Below, one piece after another: positions 44,258 to 53,763 of a stretch of 64,000 bases of DNA. The notes beneath the pieces were generated by a model, which was not told where the DNA came from, searched no databases, and saw nothing but the letters and a program-made list of their open reading frames with translations. Position numbers and translations under genes: made by a program. The first letter of the stretch is position 1, and the number at the start of each line of letters is the position of its first letter. This DNA is from Gemmatimonadota bacterium (GTDB taxonomy: Bacteria > Gemmatimonadota > Gemmatimonadetes > Gemmatimonadales > Gemmatimonadaceae). The stretch lies in NCBI GenBank assembly GCA_028287345.1, contig JAQBPV010000442.1, forward strand, positions 1 through 64,000. The letters run 5' to 3'.

Positions 44258-47200
44258 ATGCGCGCACGCTCTTACGTTGTGCTCTTGACGTTGGTGCTGT
44301 TCGCAGGTCGACTAGCCGCACAACAGTCAACTGTGAAGGTCGACTCCGAGACGATCTCCGGACTCGGCGCGCGCAACATCGGCTCGGCGGCGATGAGCGG
44401 CCGCATCGCCGCAGTCGACGCTGTCCATGAAGGAAACCGTCTCACCGTATACCTCGGCTCCGCGAGCGGCGGCGTATGGAAGTCGGTGAACGGCGGCACG
44501 ACCTACAAGCCGATCTTCGACAAGCAGGATGTACAGTCGATCGGCGCGGTGACGATCGACCCGACGAATCCGCGAACGATCTGGGTCGGCACCGGCGAAG
44601 CGTGGACACGCAACAGCGTCTCCATCGGCGACGGCGTGTACAAGTCCACCGACGGCGGCGACAACTGGACCAACCTCGGACTCCGCGAGTCCGAGCGCAT
44701 CGCGAAGATTCTCGTCGATCCATCAGCGCCCAACACGGTTTACGTCTGCGTCCCGGGAAAGCTCTGGAGCGACAGCGACGAGCGTGGCGTCTACAAGACG
44801 ACCGACGGCGGAAAGAGTTGGAACAAGGTGCTCAGGGGCGCGAACGCATCCACCGGATGCTCGATGATGTCGATGGATCCGAAAGATCCCAAGACCATCT
44901 ACGCCGGCATGTGGGATTTCCGCCGAAAGGGGTGGACCTTCCGCTCCGGCGGTGACGGTCCGGAGGCGCCGAGTGCCAGTGGGCTGCTCAAGAGCACGGA
45001 TGGCGGCGCGACGTGGTCTGACCTCACTGCGACGAGCGCGCAGGGATTGCCGACAAAGCCGTGGGGACGCGTCGCCGTGGCAGTCGCGCCATCGAACCCG
45101 AACGTCGTCTACGCATTCATCGAAGCGGTGCCGCCAAAGAACGCGCTCTATCGCTCGGACGACGGCGGCAAGACGTGGCAGATGCGCGATCGCAGCCAGA
45201 ATATGATCTGGCGACCGTTCTATTTCGCCAACCTCATCGTCGATCCGAAGGACGAGAACCGCGTCTTCAAGCCCGACGGTCCGCTGATCCTCAGCACTGA
45301 CGGAGGGCAGAGCTTCAGCAACATCTCCGGCGGCGCACATGGGGACTTTCACGACGTGTGGATCGATCCGAAGAGCACCGATCGTCTCATCACCGGCGAC
45401 GACGGCGGCGTGTGGTACTCGTACGACGGCGGCAACAAGTGGTGGAAGGGAGAGAACCTGCCGGTATCGCAGTTCTACCACGTGAGCGTCGACATGGATC
45501 GACCGTATCGCGTCTACGGCGGACTCCAGGACAACAGCAGCTGGGTCGGCGAGTCAGCGTACCCAGGCGGCATCACCAACAGTCGGTGGGAGAACATGTA
45601 CGGCGGCGACGGCTTCTGGATGTTCGCTGATCCGGTCGATCCCGACTACGTGTACGCCGAGGCGCAAGGCGGAGAGATCGGTCGCATCAATCGCAAGACG
45701 CACGAGTCGCGACCCATCAAGCCCCTGCCGCTCTACCAGGAAAAGAAGCTCCGCTTCAACTGGAATACGCCGATTCACCTGAGCACCGTGAACAAGGGCA
45801 CGCTGTACATCGGCGCGGAGTTTCTCTTCCGCTCGCGCGACTTCGGGGAGTCGTGGGACCGCGTGTCGCCCGACCTCACGACGAACGATCCGGCGAAGCA
45901 GAAGCAGGAGGAGTCCGGCGGCGTGACCATCGACAACTCCGCGGCAGAGATGCACACGTCGATCTACACCATCTCGGAGTCGCCGAGGAACGCGAGGATC
46001 ATCTGGGTCGGCACGGACGACGGCAACGTCCAGCTGACGCGCGATGCCGGAAAGACATGGACGAACATGGTGGCGAACATTCGCGGCCTGCCGAAGAACG
46101 CGTGGGTCTCGTCGATCGAAGCGGGGCGACACGAGGACGGCGTGGTGTACGCGACCTTCGACCTGCACACCTTCGGCGACATGCGGCCGTATGCGTATCG
46201 GTCGGCGGATTTCGGCAAGACGTGGACGCCGCTGGTGGCAGCGAACAGTCCCGTGCGCGGCTACGCCCACGTCGTGAAGGAAGATCTCGTCAACCCGGAT
46301 CTCCTCTTTCTCGGCACGGAGTTCGGACTGTGGATCTCCGTGGACCGCGGTGCGAACTGGTCACGCTTCAAGGGTGGCGATCTTCCGAATGTCGCCGTTC
46401 GCGACCTCGCGATTCATCCGCGCGACAACGACCTCGTGATCGCCACACACGGCCGAGGGATTTGGATCGTGGACGACATCACGCCGCTTCGCGCGCTCAC
46501 GCCGCAGGCGCTCGCGAGCGACGTGATGTTCGCGAAGGTGCGGCCGACCATCGCGAGGGCCTCCGCCGGTGGTGGATGGGTCAATGGCGACGCGTCATTC
46601 GTCGGCCCCAACCCGCCCGATGACGCGATGATCACCTACTACCTGAAGAAGCGGCACATCTTCGGCGACATGAAGCTCGAGGTGCTCGACTCGGCAGGTC
46701 ACATCGTCGGTACGCTGCCGAGCAGCAAGCGGCGTGGCTTGAGCCGAGTCGCCTGGTCGATGCGGTTGAAGGCGCCAACCGTGCCCGCTGCTGCGTCGGC
46801 GGCTGGAGGAGCGTCGGTTGGGCCACGCGTGTTGCCGGGCAACTACACCGTGCGCATGACGAAGGACAACAAGGTGTTCACGACGGCATTGCAGGTGCTT
46901 CCCGATCCGCGGTCAAAGCATTCCGCGGCAGACCGGCGGGCACAGTTCGACCTCTCGATGAAGCTGTCGGGAATGCTCGGCGAGATGGCGGCCGCCGTGG
47001 ATCGCATGAACGACATCCGCTTCGCCCTCGAGGATCGTACAGGCAAGCTCTCGACGGGAGACACGCTCGCGCCGCGCCTGACACGCGCATCGTCAGACGT
47101 GGACGAGATGCGCAAGAAGATCGTGGCGACCAAGGAGGGCGGCATGATCACCGGCGAGGAGCGCTTGCGCGAGAATCTTGCCGACCTGTATGGCAACGTG

Positions 47201-47374
47201 ATCTTCTACGACGGTCGTCCATCGCGAGCGGAGTTCACGCGCACGGGTGCGATCGGCCGAGAGTTGACGGACATCTCGCGCACGTTCGACCAGTGGATCA
47301 ATCGCGAGCTGGGAGGAATCAATTCGGCGCTCAAGACGAGACAGCTCGACCCGATCCCCGTGCTGGTGCCGTAG
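44258..47374 (+). CDS. Secreted BNR/sortilin (VPS10)-like beta-propeller protein, second copy
   Basis: This 1038-residue protein has a signal peptide ending LAAQ. Many Asp-box units follow (KSTDGGDNW, KTTDGGKSW, RSDDGGKTW, TRDAGKTW), and the C-terminal tail is helical (about residues 880-1038). It is similar in length and plan to the protein at 9260-12460, and the two are presumably paralogues. No clear catalytic set is visible. The ATG follows GAGAGG eight bases away and lies two bases after the LolA-like gene. Such proteins are abundant in Gemmatimonadota and may bind peptides or glycans at the surface. Confidence 0.87.
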   Translation: MRARSYVVLLTLVLFAGRLAAQQSTVKVDSETISGLGARNIGSAAMSGRIAAVDAVHEGNRLTVYLGSASGGVWKSVNGGTTYKPIFDKQDVQSIGAVTIDPTNPRTIWVGTGEAWTRNSVSIGDGVYKSTDGGDNWTNLGLRESERIAKILVDPSAPNTVYVCVPGKLWSDSDERGVYKTTDGGKSWNKVLRGANASTGCSMMSMDPKDPKTIYAGMWDFRRKGWTFRSGGDGPEAPSASGLLKSTDGGATWSDLTATSAQGLPTKPWGRVAVAVAPSNPNVVYAFIEAVPPKNALYRSDDGGKTWQMRDRSQNMIWRPFYFANLIVDPKDENRVFKPDGPLILSTDGGQSFSNISGGAHGDFHDVWIDPKSTDRLITGDDGGVWYSYDGGNKWWKGENLPVSQFYHVSVDMDRPYRVYGGLQDNSSWVGESAYPGGITNSRWENMYGGDGFWMFADPVDPDYVYAEAQGGEIGRINRKTHESRPIKPLPLYQEKKLRFNWNTPIHLSTVNKGTLYIGAEFLFRSRDFGESWDRVSPDLTTNDPAKQKQEESGGVTIDNSAAEMHTSIYTISESPRNARIIWVGTDDGNVQLTRDAGKTWTNMVANIRGLPKNAWVSSIEAGRHEDGVVYATFDLHTFGDMRPYAYRSADFGKTWTPLVAANSPVRGYAHVVKEDLVNPDLLFLGTEFGLWISVDRGANWSRFKGGDLPNVAVRDLAIHPRDNDLVIATHGRGIWIVDDITPLRALTPQALASDVMFAKVRPTIARASAGGGWVNGDASFVGPNPPDDAMITYYLKKRHIFGDMKLEVLDSAGHIVGTLPSSKRRGLSRVAWSMRLKAPTVPAAASAAGGASVGPRVLPGNYTVRMTKDNKVFTTALQVLPDPRSKHSAADRRAQFDLSMKLSGMLGEMAAAVDRMNDIRFALEDRTGKLSTGDTLAPRLTRASSDVDEMRKKIVATKEGGMITGEERLRENLADLYGNVIFYDGRPSRAEFTRTGAIGRELTDISRTFDQWINRELGGINSALKTRQLDPIPVLVP

Positions 47375-47389
47375 CGGTTGTCACCCGAG

Positions 47390-48634
47390 CTACTTCGACG
47401 CCTTTGGAAGCGAGAGCGTGAACGTCGACCATTGATCGACCTTGCTTTGGACGCGGAGTTCGCCATTCATCGCTTTCGCGAGGTCACTGCTGATGGCGAG
47501 ACCAAGGCCGGTGCCTTCCTGCTTGCTGGTGAGCGAACGGCCCACTTGGACGAAGGGCTGGAAGATGGCGTCGATCGCTTCTTCGGGAATGCCGATTCCC
47601 GTGTCGTGTACGCTGAGCTCGTAGCAGTCACCCCGCTCCTCGCAGCGGATGGAGATGGCCCCGCCGGAGGCCGTGAACTTCACCGAGTTCGACATCAGGT
47701 TGATGAGTATCTGCTCGATCTTGGACCGGTCGCCGGCGACGATGGCGCCGTCGAAATCTCCCAGCTCCAAACGAAGGTTCTTCGCAATGGCCTGCGGCTC
47801 GATCATCGGCACCACCGCGTCCACGACGTCCTGCAGTGCTACCGGGCCGACATCGACCGTCAATCGCCCGGCTTCGAGGCGGCTGAAGTTGAGGATGTCG
47901 TTGATGATGGCGAGGAGATGCTGCTGGCTGTTGCGAATGCGCTCGAGGTACTGCGTCTGCTGTGGTGAGATGGTTCCGCCGATCCCGGTGAGGAGCAGGT
48001 CGGCGTAGCCGCCGATCGCGTTCAACGGTGTACGTAGCTCGTGGCTCATCGCGGCGAGAAACGACGCCTTGACCTGATTCGCCTCTTCTGCCTGGTCGAC
48101 GCGGCGGGCCGCGGCGAGGGCCCGCAACTCAGCCGCGCGTCGTTCGGTGAGGTCGCGCGTGACCTTCGCAAAGCCGACGAGCCGCCCCGTGCCATCGCGG
48201 AGGGCCGTGATGACGATATTCGCCCAGAAGCGCGTGCCGTCCTTTCGCACGCGCCAGCCTTCGTCCTCGACACGCCCCTCACGCGACGCGACTTCGAGCT
48301 CCCAGGCTGGCTTCGTGTACTTCTCCTCTTCGGTATAGAAGACAGAGAAGTGCTTGCCGATGATCTCCTCCGGCAGGTAGCCCTTGAACCGCTGCGCGCC
48401 GCGGTTCCAGCTCAGAACGTGGCCGGTCGCGTCCAGCGCGAAGATCGCGTAGTCCTGTACGCTCTCGACCAGAAGTTTATAGAGGCCGTCGCCTTCGCTG
48501 AACGGAGCGCCACCCATCCGCGCACTCGCGAAGGTCGCCGCGTCGGTTACGGCGTGCTCCGACGTCCGCGTCGAGACTCGCTCGGACACGGCATTGGAGA
48601 CATCAGGACTGGTGCGGGTGCTGCGGTCGGCCAT
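47390..48634 (-). CDS. Cytoplasmic PAS-domain histidine kinase (orphan)
   Basis: This 414-residue sensor kinase has a PAS domain (about residues 50-160, with YAIFALDATGHVLSWNRG and GWRVRKDGTRFWAN). The HisKA helix has the phosphorylated His in AMSHELRTPLNAI, and a HATPase domain has the N-box INLMSNSVKFT, G1 DTGIGIP and G2 GTGLGLAIS. It has no membrane segments, so the signal is sensed in the cytoplasm. The ATG at 48634 (MADRST) is preferred; the frame opens earlier at 48718. No response regulator is beside it. It converges on the BNR gene with a 15-base gap and is divergent from a glucosaminidase gene. Confidence 0.9.
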   Translation of the reverse strand: MADRSTRTSPDVSNAVSERVSTRTSEHAVTDAATFASARMGGAPFSEGDGLYKLLVESVQDYAIFALDATGHVLSWNRGAQRFKGYLPEEIIGKHFSVFYTEEEKYTKPAWELEVASREGRVEDEGWRVRKDGTRFWANIVITALRDGTGRLVGFAKVTRDLTERRAAELRALAAARRVDQAEEANQVKASFLAAMSHELRTPLNAIGGYADLLLTGIGGTISPQQTQYLERIRNSQQHLLAIINDILNFSRLEAGRLTVDVGPVALQDVVDAVVPMIEPQAIAKNLRLELGDFDGAIVAGDRSKIEQILINLMSNSVKFTASGGAISIRCEERGDCYELSVHDTGIGIPEEAIDAIFQPFVQVGRSLTSKQEGTGLGLAISSDLAKAMNGELRVQSKVDQWSTFTLSLPKASK

Positions 48635-48759
48635 GGCTGAGTGCGCTTCTTTTGGCGAAGGGTGGGGGTGAGGTATTGATAACGCACAGCGGAGGCCACG
48701 TGCGCGAGGAGCATGCAAATGCTATTCTGGTGGCCACCCACCGCCCAGGAGATGATCGC

Positions 48760-49284
48760 ATGGCCATGCTCATCGCGGCGAAGAACGCGAACCTCGAATC
48801 CTTCAAGCTCACCGCGCTGCAACAGGCTGCGGACGCGGCGGAAATCGCTGCACAGGCGATGGTTGACTATCCACCAGCGCTCACGCCGGTGACGGTCGCC
48901 CAATTCCTGCTCGAGTCGAACTGGGGGCGAAGCGGTATGGGCGACGCGAACAACTACTTCGGTATAAAGGCGCGCGCTGGCGAGCCGTTCGTAATGAAGG
49001 ACACGACCGAGTTCGTGAGCGGGAAACCGGTGAAGGTGCAACAGCCCTTCCGCCGCTACGAGTCGATGGCGGACTGCTTTGCCGATCATGCACGGCTGAT
49101 CTGCAACCGCATGAGCAACGGCAAGAAGATCTACGCCAAGGCACTCTCGAATCCGAACGATCCCGTCGCCTTCGCGAATGCGCTCACCGGCATATACGCG
49201 ACGGACCCGCAATACGGAAGCAAGCTTGTCGCGATCATGAAGGATCGCGGCCTGCTGGAGACGTTCGGCTTCACGATTTCGTAG
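48760..49284 (+). CDS. GH73-like glucosaminidase (FlgJ-type muramidase domain)
   Basis: This 174-residue protein is essentially one glucosaminidase domain. The catalytic-glutamate region reads VAQFLLESNWGRSGMG, followed by NNYFGIKA and the FRRYESMADCFADHARL motif. Family members cleave beta-1,4 links in peptidoglycan. AGGAG eight bases before the ATG at 48760 decides the start. No signal peptide is visible, unlike most wall hydrolases, so export would need another route (flagellar rod, phage-like lysis or a secretion system). No flagellar or phage genes lie nearby. The neighbours are an orphan kinase and a permease. Confidence 0.85.
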   Translation: MAMLIAAKNANLESFKLTALQQAADAAEIAAQAMVDYPPALTPVTVAQFLLESNWGRSGMGDANNYFGIKARAGEPFVMKDTTEFVSGKPVKVQQPFRRYESMADCFADHARLICNRMSNGKKIYAKALSNPNDPVAFANALTGIYATDPQYGSKLVAIMKDRGLLETFGFTIS

Positions 49285-49296
49285 CGTTACTCTTTC

Positions 49297-49316
49297 GCGA
49301 GGCTCCGCCGCCTCGC
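49297..49316. terminator. Hairpin in the convergent gap between the glucosaminidase and gntP-like genes
   Basis: GCGAGGC (49297-49303) pairs with GCCTCGC (49310-49316) across a 6-base loop in the 32-base gap between two convergent genes. It could terminate both transcripts, but there is no good T-run on either side, so it may need Rho. Confidence 0.35.
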
Positions 49317-50660
49317 CTAGATCACCGCCGCCAACGCGAGCGTCAAGAGCAAGGCAACGACAGAGATCAACGTCTCGGCCACTGTCCATGTCTTGAAAGT
49401 CTGCGTCACCGTCAGGCCGAAGTACTGCTGCACCAACCAGAAGCCCCCGTCGTTGACGTGCGAGAGCGTCAGCGATCCGGCACCCGTCGCAAGGACCATC
49501 AGCTCCGGCGACACCCCGGTACTCGCTGTCGCGAGCGGGGCCACGATTCCGCACGCCGTCGTCATCGCCACTGTCGCCGACCCCGTGGCGACACGGATCA
49601 GCGCCGCCACCAACCACCCCAGCACGAGGGGTGACATGTTCACGTTTTTCGAGACACCGATGACGGCGGACGCGATTCCACTGTCCATCAGGATGCGGCC
49701 GAAGCCAGCGCCCGCACCTACGACGAGTGTCACCAGTGCAATGGGCGCCACCGAGTCACTGGTGAACTTCAGGATGTCCTCGCGATTGAATCCGCAGGCG
49801 CGTCCCAGCGTGTAGAAGCTCAGCAGCAGTGAGAGAAGCAACGCGACCACCGGATTGCCAGCCAACCGAAGCGCGTCATTCCCGAACGTCCCCGCCGGCG
49901 CGAGTTGGTCGGCCCAGTTCCCGACGAGGATCAAGACCACGGGAAGAAGAATCGTGAAGAGCGTGATCCCGAATCCGGGAAGCGCTTGCCGACGCGGTGC
50001 GTCGGTGAGCGCGTTCATCAACGCCGTGTTCGGCGTAGGAATCACATAGCGCGACACGAGCTTCGCGAAGATGGGTCCCGAGAGCGCCGCCGTCGGGATG
50101 CCCACCGCCAGGCCGTAGAGCATCGTACGCCCGATATCCGCGTTGTACGCTGTCACGGCGAACAGCGCCGCCGGATGCGGTGGGAAGAGCCCGTGCACCA
50201 CACTCAGTCCCGCAGCCATCGGAATTCCAACGAGCACCATCGACGCGCCCGTGCGTTTCGCGATGGTGAACGCGATGGGCACGAGCAACACGAAGCCGAC
50301 GTCCCAGAAGACTGGAAGCCCGACGATGAACGCGACGCAGCCCATGGCCCAGTGGACGTTGCGCGGCCCGAACAGGCGAATCATCGTCTGTGCGATGGTA
50401 TCCGCGCCGCCCGACTCCGCGAGCATCTTGCCGAGCATCGCGCCGAGCGCGATGACCATCGCCACGTGTCCGAGTGCGTTGCCGACACCGGTCTCGAACG
50501 ACTTCACGATGGTGTTCATCGGCATGCCGACGGCGATGCCGAGCGTGAGTGAGACGATGACGAGCGTGACGAACGGATTGAGCCTGAACTTCGCGATCAG
50601 GATGACGAGCAGGACGATCGCCGCCGCGGCGTAGATCAGGAGAAGATTGCCTTGAATCAT
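49317..50660 (-). CDS. GntP-family permease (gluconate/D-serine type)
   Basis: This 447-residue polytopic transporter has the GntP pattern. The N-terminal hydrophobic hairpin has FRLNPFVTLVIVSLTLGIAVG, then the loop LPVFWDVGFVLLVPIAF and GLFPPHPAALF (about residues 165-175). The central SGPIFAKLVSRYV and the C-terminal NDGGFWLVQQYF are also typical. The family moves gluconate, fructuronate or, in DsdX, D-serine with protons. It is divergent from a D-aminoacylase gene 71 bases away, which makes a D-amino acid or N-acyl-D-amino acid substrate likely; that is an inference. Confidence 0.88.
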   Translation of the reverse strand: MIQGNLLLIYAAAAIVLLVILIAKFRLNPFVTLVIVSLTLGIAVGMPMNTIVKSFETGVGNALGHVAMVIALGAMLGKMLAESGGADTIAQTMIRLFGPRNVHWAMGCVAFIVGLPVFWDVGFVLLVPIAFTIAKRTGASMVLVGIPMAAGLSVVHGLFPPHPAALFAVTAYNADIGRTMLYGLAVGIPTAALSGPIFAKLVSRYVIPTPNTALMNALTDAPRRQALPGFGITLFTILLPVVLILVGNWADQLAPAGTFGNDALRLAGNPVVALLLSLLLSFYTLGRACGFNREDILKFTSDSVAPIALVTLVVGAGAGFGRILMDSGIASAVIGVSKNVNMSPLVLGWLVAALIRVATGSATVAMTTACGIVAPLATASTGVSPELMVLATGAGSLTLSHVNDGGFWLVQQYFGLTVTQTFKTWTVAETLISVVALLLTLALAAVI

Positions 50661-50731
50661 GGGCGCAACTCTGCACCAAAGCCGGGCGCATGGATAGACC
50701 TCGCCCTTCCGCGCCGCTACGTTGGACCGCC

Positions 50732-52177
50732 ATGAATCGGTGCGACACGCTCATCGCCAACGCGCAGGTGGTCGACGGAACGGGGGAACCGGCGCGGCGC
50801 GCCGACGTTGCCGTCCGCGACGGCCGGATCGTCGCGATCGGGAGTCTGCGAGACTGGACGTCAGCCGAAGTCGTCGACGCAGGGGACAAGGTGTTGAGCG
50901 CCGGATTCATCGACGTCCACACACACGATGACATCTCCGTCATTCGCACTCCGGAGATGTGGCCCAAGCTGTCGCAGGGTGTCACCACGGTGATCGTCGG
51001 CAACTGCGGTATCAGCGCGGCACCTGTGCGGCTGCGCGGCGAGGTGCCCGATCCCATGAACCTGCTCGGACGCAGGGAGGATTTCAGCTATCCGACATTT
51101 GCGGCCTACCGCGACGCAGTCGAACGTGCATCGCCAGCCGTGAACGTCGCGGCCCTCGTGGGACACACGGCGCTCAGAAGCAATCACATGAATAGCTTCG
51201 ATCGTGCGGCGACATCACGTGAGATCGAGGCGATGCGCGCAGAATTGTCCGAGTCGTTGGCGGCGGGCGCGCTGGGCCTGAGCACCGGGCTCGCCTACGC
51301 CAACGCGTTCTCCGCCCCGACCGAGGAGGTCGTGGCCCTCGCCGAGCCACTGCATTCGGCAGGCGCGCTGTACGCAACTCACATGCGGACCGAGCACGTC
51401 GCAATTCGCTCGGCCATCGACGAAGCCGTGCGCGTAGGACACGAGGCCCGTGTGCCCGTGGCGATCTCGCACCTCAAGTGCGCGGGCCGCGAGAACTGGG
51501 GGCGCAGTGCGGAGGTGCTCGCCGCGCTCGACGACGCGCGCGCGTCGTCGGCAATCGGGTGGGATTGCTATCCGTACTCGGCCAGCTCATCTACGCTCGA
51601 TCTCGGCCAGGTGAACGAGAGCATCGAGATCATCATCACGTGGTCGGACCCGCATCCAGAAGTCGCAGGCAGTTCGCTCGCTGCAATCGCCAGGGAATGG
51701 AACGCGACGCTCATCGACACCGCTCGGCGGCTGCAGCCCGCCGGCGCGATCTACCACTCGATGTCCGAGCAGGACATGACGCGCATTCTGCGACATCCCA
51801 CCACGGTGATCGGTTCGGACGGACTGCCGAACGATCCGCGTCCGCATCCTCGGCTCTGGGGTGCGTTTCCGCGTGTATTGGGACGCTATTGCCGCGATGA
51901 GAAGTTGTTTCCACTCACCGAAGCGGTGCACAAGATGACGGGGTTGTCGGCGCGGCGCTTCGGCCTTGTCGAGCGCGGCGAGATCCGCGAAGGGTTCTGG
52001 GCGGATCTCGTGTTGTTCGACGCTGCGACGATTCGCGACGTTGCAACGTACGCCGACCCGATGCGCGCGGCAGAGGGCATCGCGGCCGTCTGGGTCAACG
52101 GCGTATGTGCGAGTCGCGATCAGGTGCCGACGGGGGATCGTGCGGGTCGGTTCCTGCCGCGGCGACACGTTGGCTAG
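50732..52177 (+). CDS. D-aminoacylase/N-acyl-D-amino-acid deacylase
   Basis: This 481-residue amidohydrolase hydrolyses N-acyl-D-amino acids to free D-amino acids. Zinc/active-site motifs are FIDVHTHDDISVI (about residues 62-74), VGNCGISAAP, THMRTEHVAI, AISHLKCAG and VIGSDGLPNDPRPHPRLWG. The C-terminal GLVERGEIREGFWADLVLFD is the normal urease-superfamily strand. The ATG at 50732 (MNRCDTLI) is chosen over an upstream ATG at 50690. Its last bases overlap a phosphoribosyltransferase remnant in another frame. The divergent GntP permease may import its substrate. Confidence 0.92.
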   Translation: MNRCDTLIANAQVVDGTGEPARRADVAVRDGRIVAIGSLRDWTSAEVVDAGDKVLSAGFIDVHTHDDISVIRTPEMWPKLSQGVTTVIVGNCGISAAPVRLRGEVPDPMNLLGRREDFSYPTFAAYRDAVERASPAVNVAALVGHTALRSNHMNSFDRAATSREIEAMRAELSESLAAGALGLSTGLAYANAFSAPTEEVVALAEPLHSAGALYATHMRTEHVAIRSAIDEAVRVGHEARVPVAISHLKCAGRENWGRSAEVLAALDDARASSAIGWDCYPYSASSSTLDLGQVNESIEIIITWSDPHPEVAGSSLAAIAREWNATLIDTARRLQPAGAIYHSMSEQDMTRILRHPTTVIGSDGLPNDPRPHPRLWGAFPRVLGRYCRDEKLFPLTEAVHKMTGLSARRFGLVERGEIREGFWADLVLFDAATIRDVATYADPMRAAEGIAAVWVNGVCASRDQVPTGDRAGRFLPRRHVG

Positions 52178-52283
52178 GTTCGCCGATCTGCGCGCCGGGC
52201 GCCGCGCGCTGGCCGAGTCGTTGGCGCACTACCGCGGCGATGCGAGTGCGTTGGTGTTGGGCGTCGCGCTGCACTACAACTAG
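52170..52283 (+). pseudogene. Truncated phosphoribosyltransferase N-terminus
   Basis: A 37-codon frame encodes FADLRAGRRALAESLAHYRG, then ALVLGVALHYN and a stop. It matches the start of a widespread putative phosphoribosyltransferase family, which usually begins FADRxxAGRxLAxxL and continues ALVLGLPRGG. The match ends exactly where the conserved nucleotide-binding GLPRGG region should come, replaced by GVALHYN and a stop. The fragment has no start of its own and begins in the tail of the D-aminoacylase gene. It is best read as a decayed gene end left after a rearrangement. Confidence 0.6.
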
Positions 52284-52349
52284 TCTCGGTGACACGCCAA
52301 GGCAAATGGGCACGCCACCGAGACTCGAGCTAGGCGCTGGAGCGGGCAA

Positions 52350-53732
52350 TCAGCCACCAAGTATCGCCATTCCCGCTTGCAGGTCGCCGGCGTAGTACGA
52401 CATGGCCGCGCGCTGGAACGCGACTGTGTATCGCGCGGTGACGACGGCGCTGGCCGCCTGCAGCTGTGCGGCACGGGCCTGCGTGAGCTCGAGCAACGTC
52501 GACGATCCGAGCTCGTAGCGCTTCTGCGTCGTCGTCACAGCGAGATCGGCCGCCTTCTGCTGCGCCTGCGTGGCGACGAGTTGCTGGCGCGCCGTCTCGT
52601 AATCGAGATACGCACGTCGCACCTCGAGGCCGACAGCCTGTCGCTGATTCTCCAGCGCGAGGCGAGCGTTGTCCTCCTGGAGACGGGCCTGCTGCGTCGC
52701 GATGCTTGTGGCGCCGCGATCGAACAGCGGGAACGACACACCGATGCCGACGGAGCCGCCGCGACGCTGGTTGAGCTGATCGACCAGTCCGAGGTCGGTG
52801 GCGGAGCTGAACGCCGTGTTGTAGCCGACGCTGAGCGAGACGGTCGGCAGTTTCGCGCCGGACGCACCCTTCACCGTCTGCGCTGACGCACTGACCCGCG
52901 ACTGTTCGGCCGCAAGGTCGCTGCGTCGTGCAAAGGCGCGCTCGAGCAGGCTGTCGAGGTGGATGGTTGTTGTCGTCGGATCCGTTGCGACGGCCGGCGT
53001 CGCGAATTGATAGTTGCTGCGTGGATCGAGTTGCAGCGTCTGCATGAGTCCGATCTTTCCGAGCTCCACATCACGCTGCGCCGCCACCACGGTGGACCGT
53101 GCGCTCGCCGTCGCGGCCTGCTGCTGATAGAGGTCGCTGATTGCACGCGTGCCAGCCTGGACGAACTTGTTGATCTGCGCCTCCTGCGCCTCGAGCGCAA
53201 CGAGGTTCTCGCGTTGGATGCGCAACTGCTCCTGCGCCTTCACGAGCGTGAGAAAGTCGGACGCCACGGTGAACACCGTCGTCTGCCGGGCGCGCGCGAG
53301 CTCATTCGAACTTGCCGTCTGGTCGAGTTGCGCCGCGCGGAGGGCGGTGACGTTTCGCATTCCGTCGAACAGCGTCACCGACGACGACACGCCCGTGTTC
53401 AGCGTGGACGTCGTCTGCGTGACGATGGTGCCTTCGGACTGGTTGAAGGTGCGACCGAGCGTCTGCGCCGTGTTCGTCGACAGCGAGAGCGTCGGCAGGA
53501 ATGCCTGCTTTCGCGATGATACGACGGTTGCACTGAGCGTCGACGCGTTCTCCGACTGTCTGAGCACCGCGTTCTGTCGCAGTGCGATGCTCATCGCTTC
53601 GTCGAAGGTGATGGTGTCGGACGTCGGCGAGGTCGCCGCGACCTGGGCCTCTGCACTGGACGACAGGAGACCGATGCTTCCGAGCGTCGCGATACCGATC
53701 GCGACGATGCGCGAATATTTGAAGAACTTCAT
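52350..53732 (-). CDS. TolC-family outer-membrane efflux channel
   Basis: This 460-residue protein has a signal peptide ending SSAEA. Two TolC halves follow, each with a long coiled-coil pair: TITFDEAMSIALRQN at about residue 42 starts the first repeat. Conserved strands read LFDGMRNV and FPLFDRGATS. The protein forms the outer-membrane tunnel for the MacAB-like pump encoded just upstream on the same strand (31-base gap after the permease). It would export antibiotics, peptides or lipids. The order TolC-permease-ATPase-MacA here is the reverse of transcription: MacA is made first. Confidence 0.9.
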   Translation of the reverse strand: MKFFKYSRIVAIGIATLGSIGLLSSSAEAQVAATSPTSDTITFDEAMSIALRQNAVLRQSENASTLSATVVSSRKQAFLPTLSLSTNTAQTLGRTFNQSEGTIVTQTTSTLNTGVSSSVTLFDGMRNVTALRAAQLDQTASSNELARARQTTVFTVASDFLTLVKAQEQLRIQRENLVALEAQEAQINKFVQAGTRAISDLYQQQAATASARSTVVAAQRDVELGKIGLMQTLQLDPRSNYQFATPAVATDPTTTTIHLDSLLERAFARRSDLAAEQSRVSASAQTVKGASGAKLPTVSLSVGYNTAFSSATDLGLVDQLNQRRGGSVGIGVSFPLFDRGATSIATQQARLQEDNARLALENQRQAVGLEVRRAYLDYETARQQLVATQAQQKAADLAVTTTQKRYELGSSTLLELTQARAAQLQAASAVVTARYTVAFQRAAMSYYAGDLQAGMAILGG

Positions 53733-53763
53733 GGTGGGTGACCTCTATGGTGACGGCAGCGCG

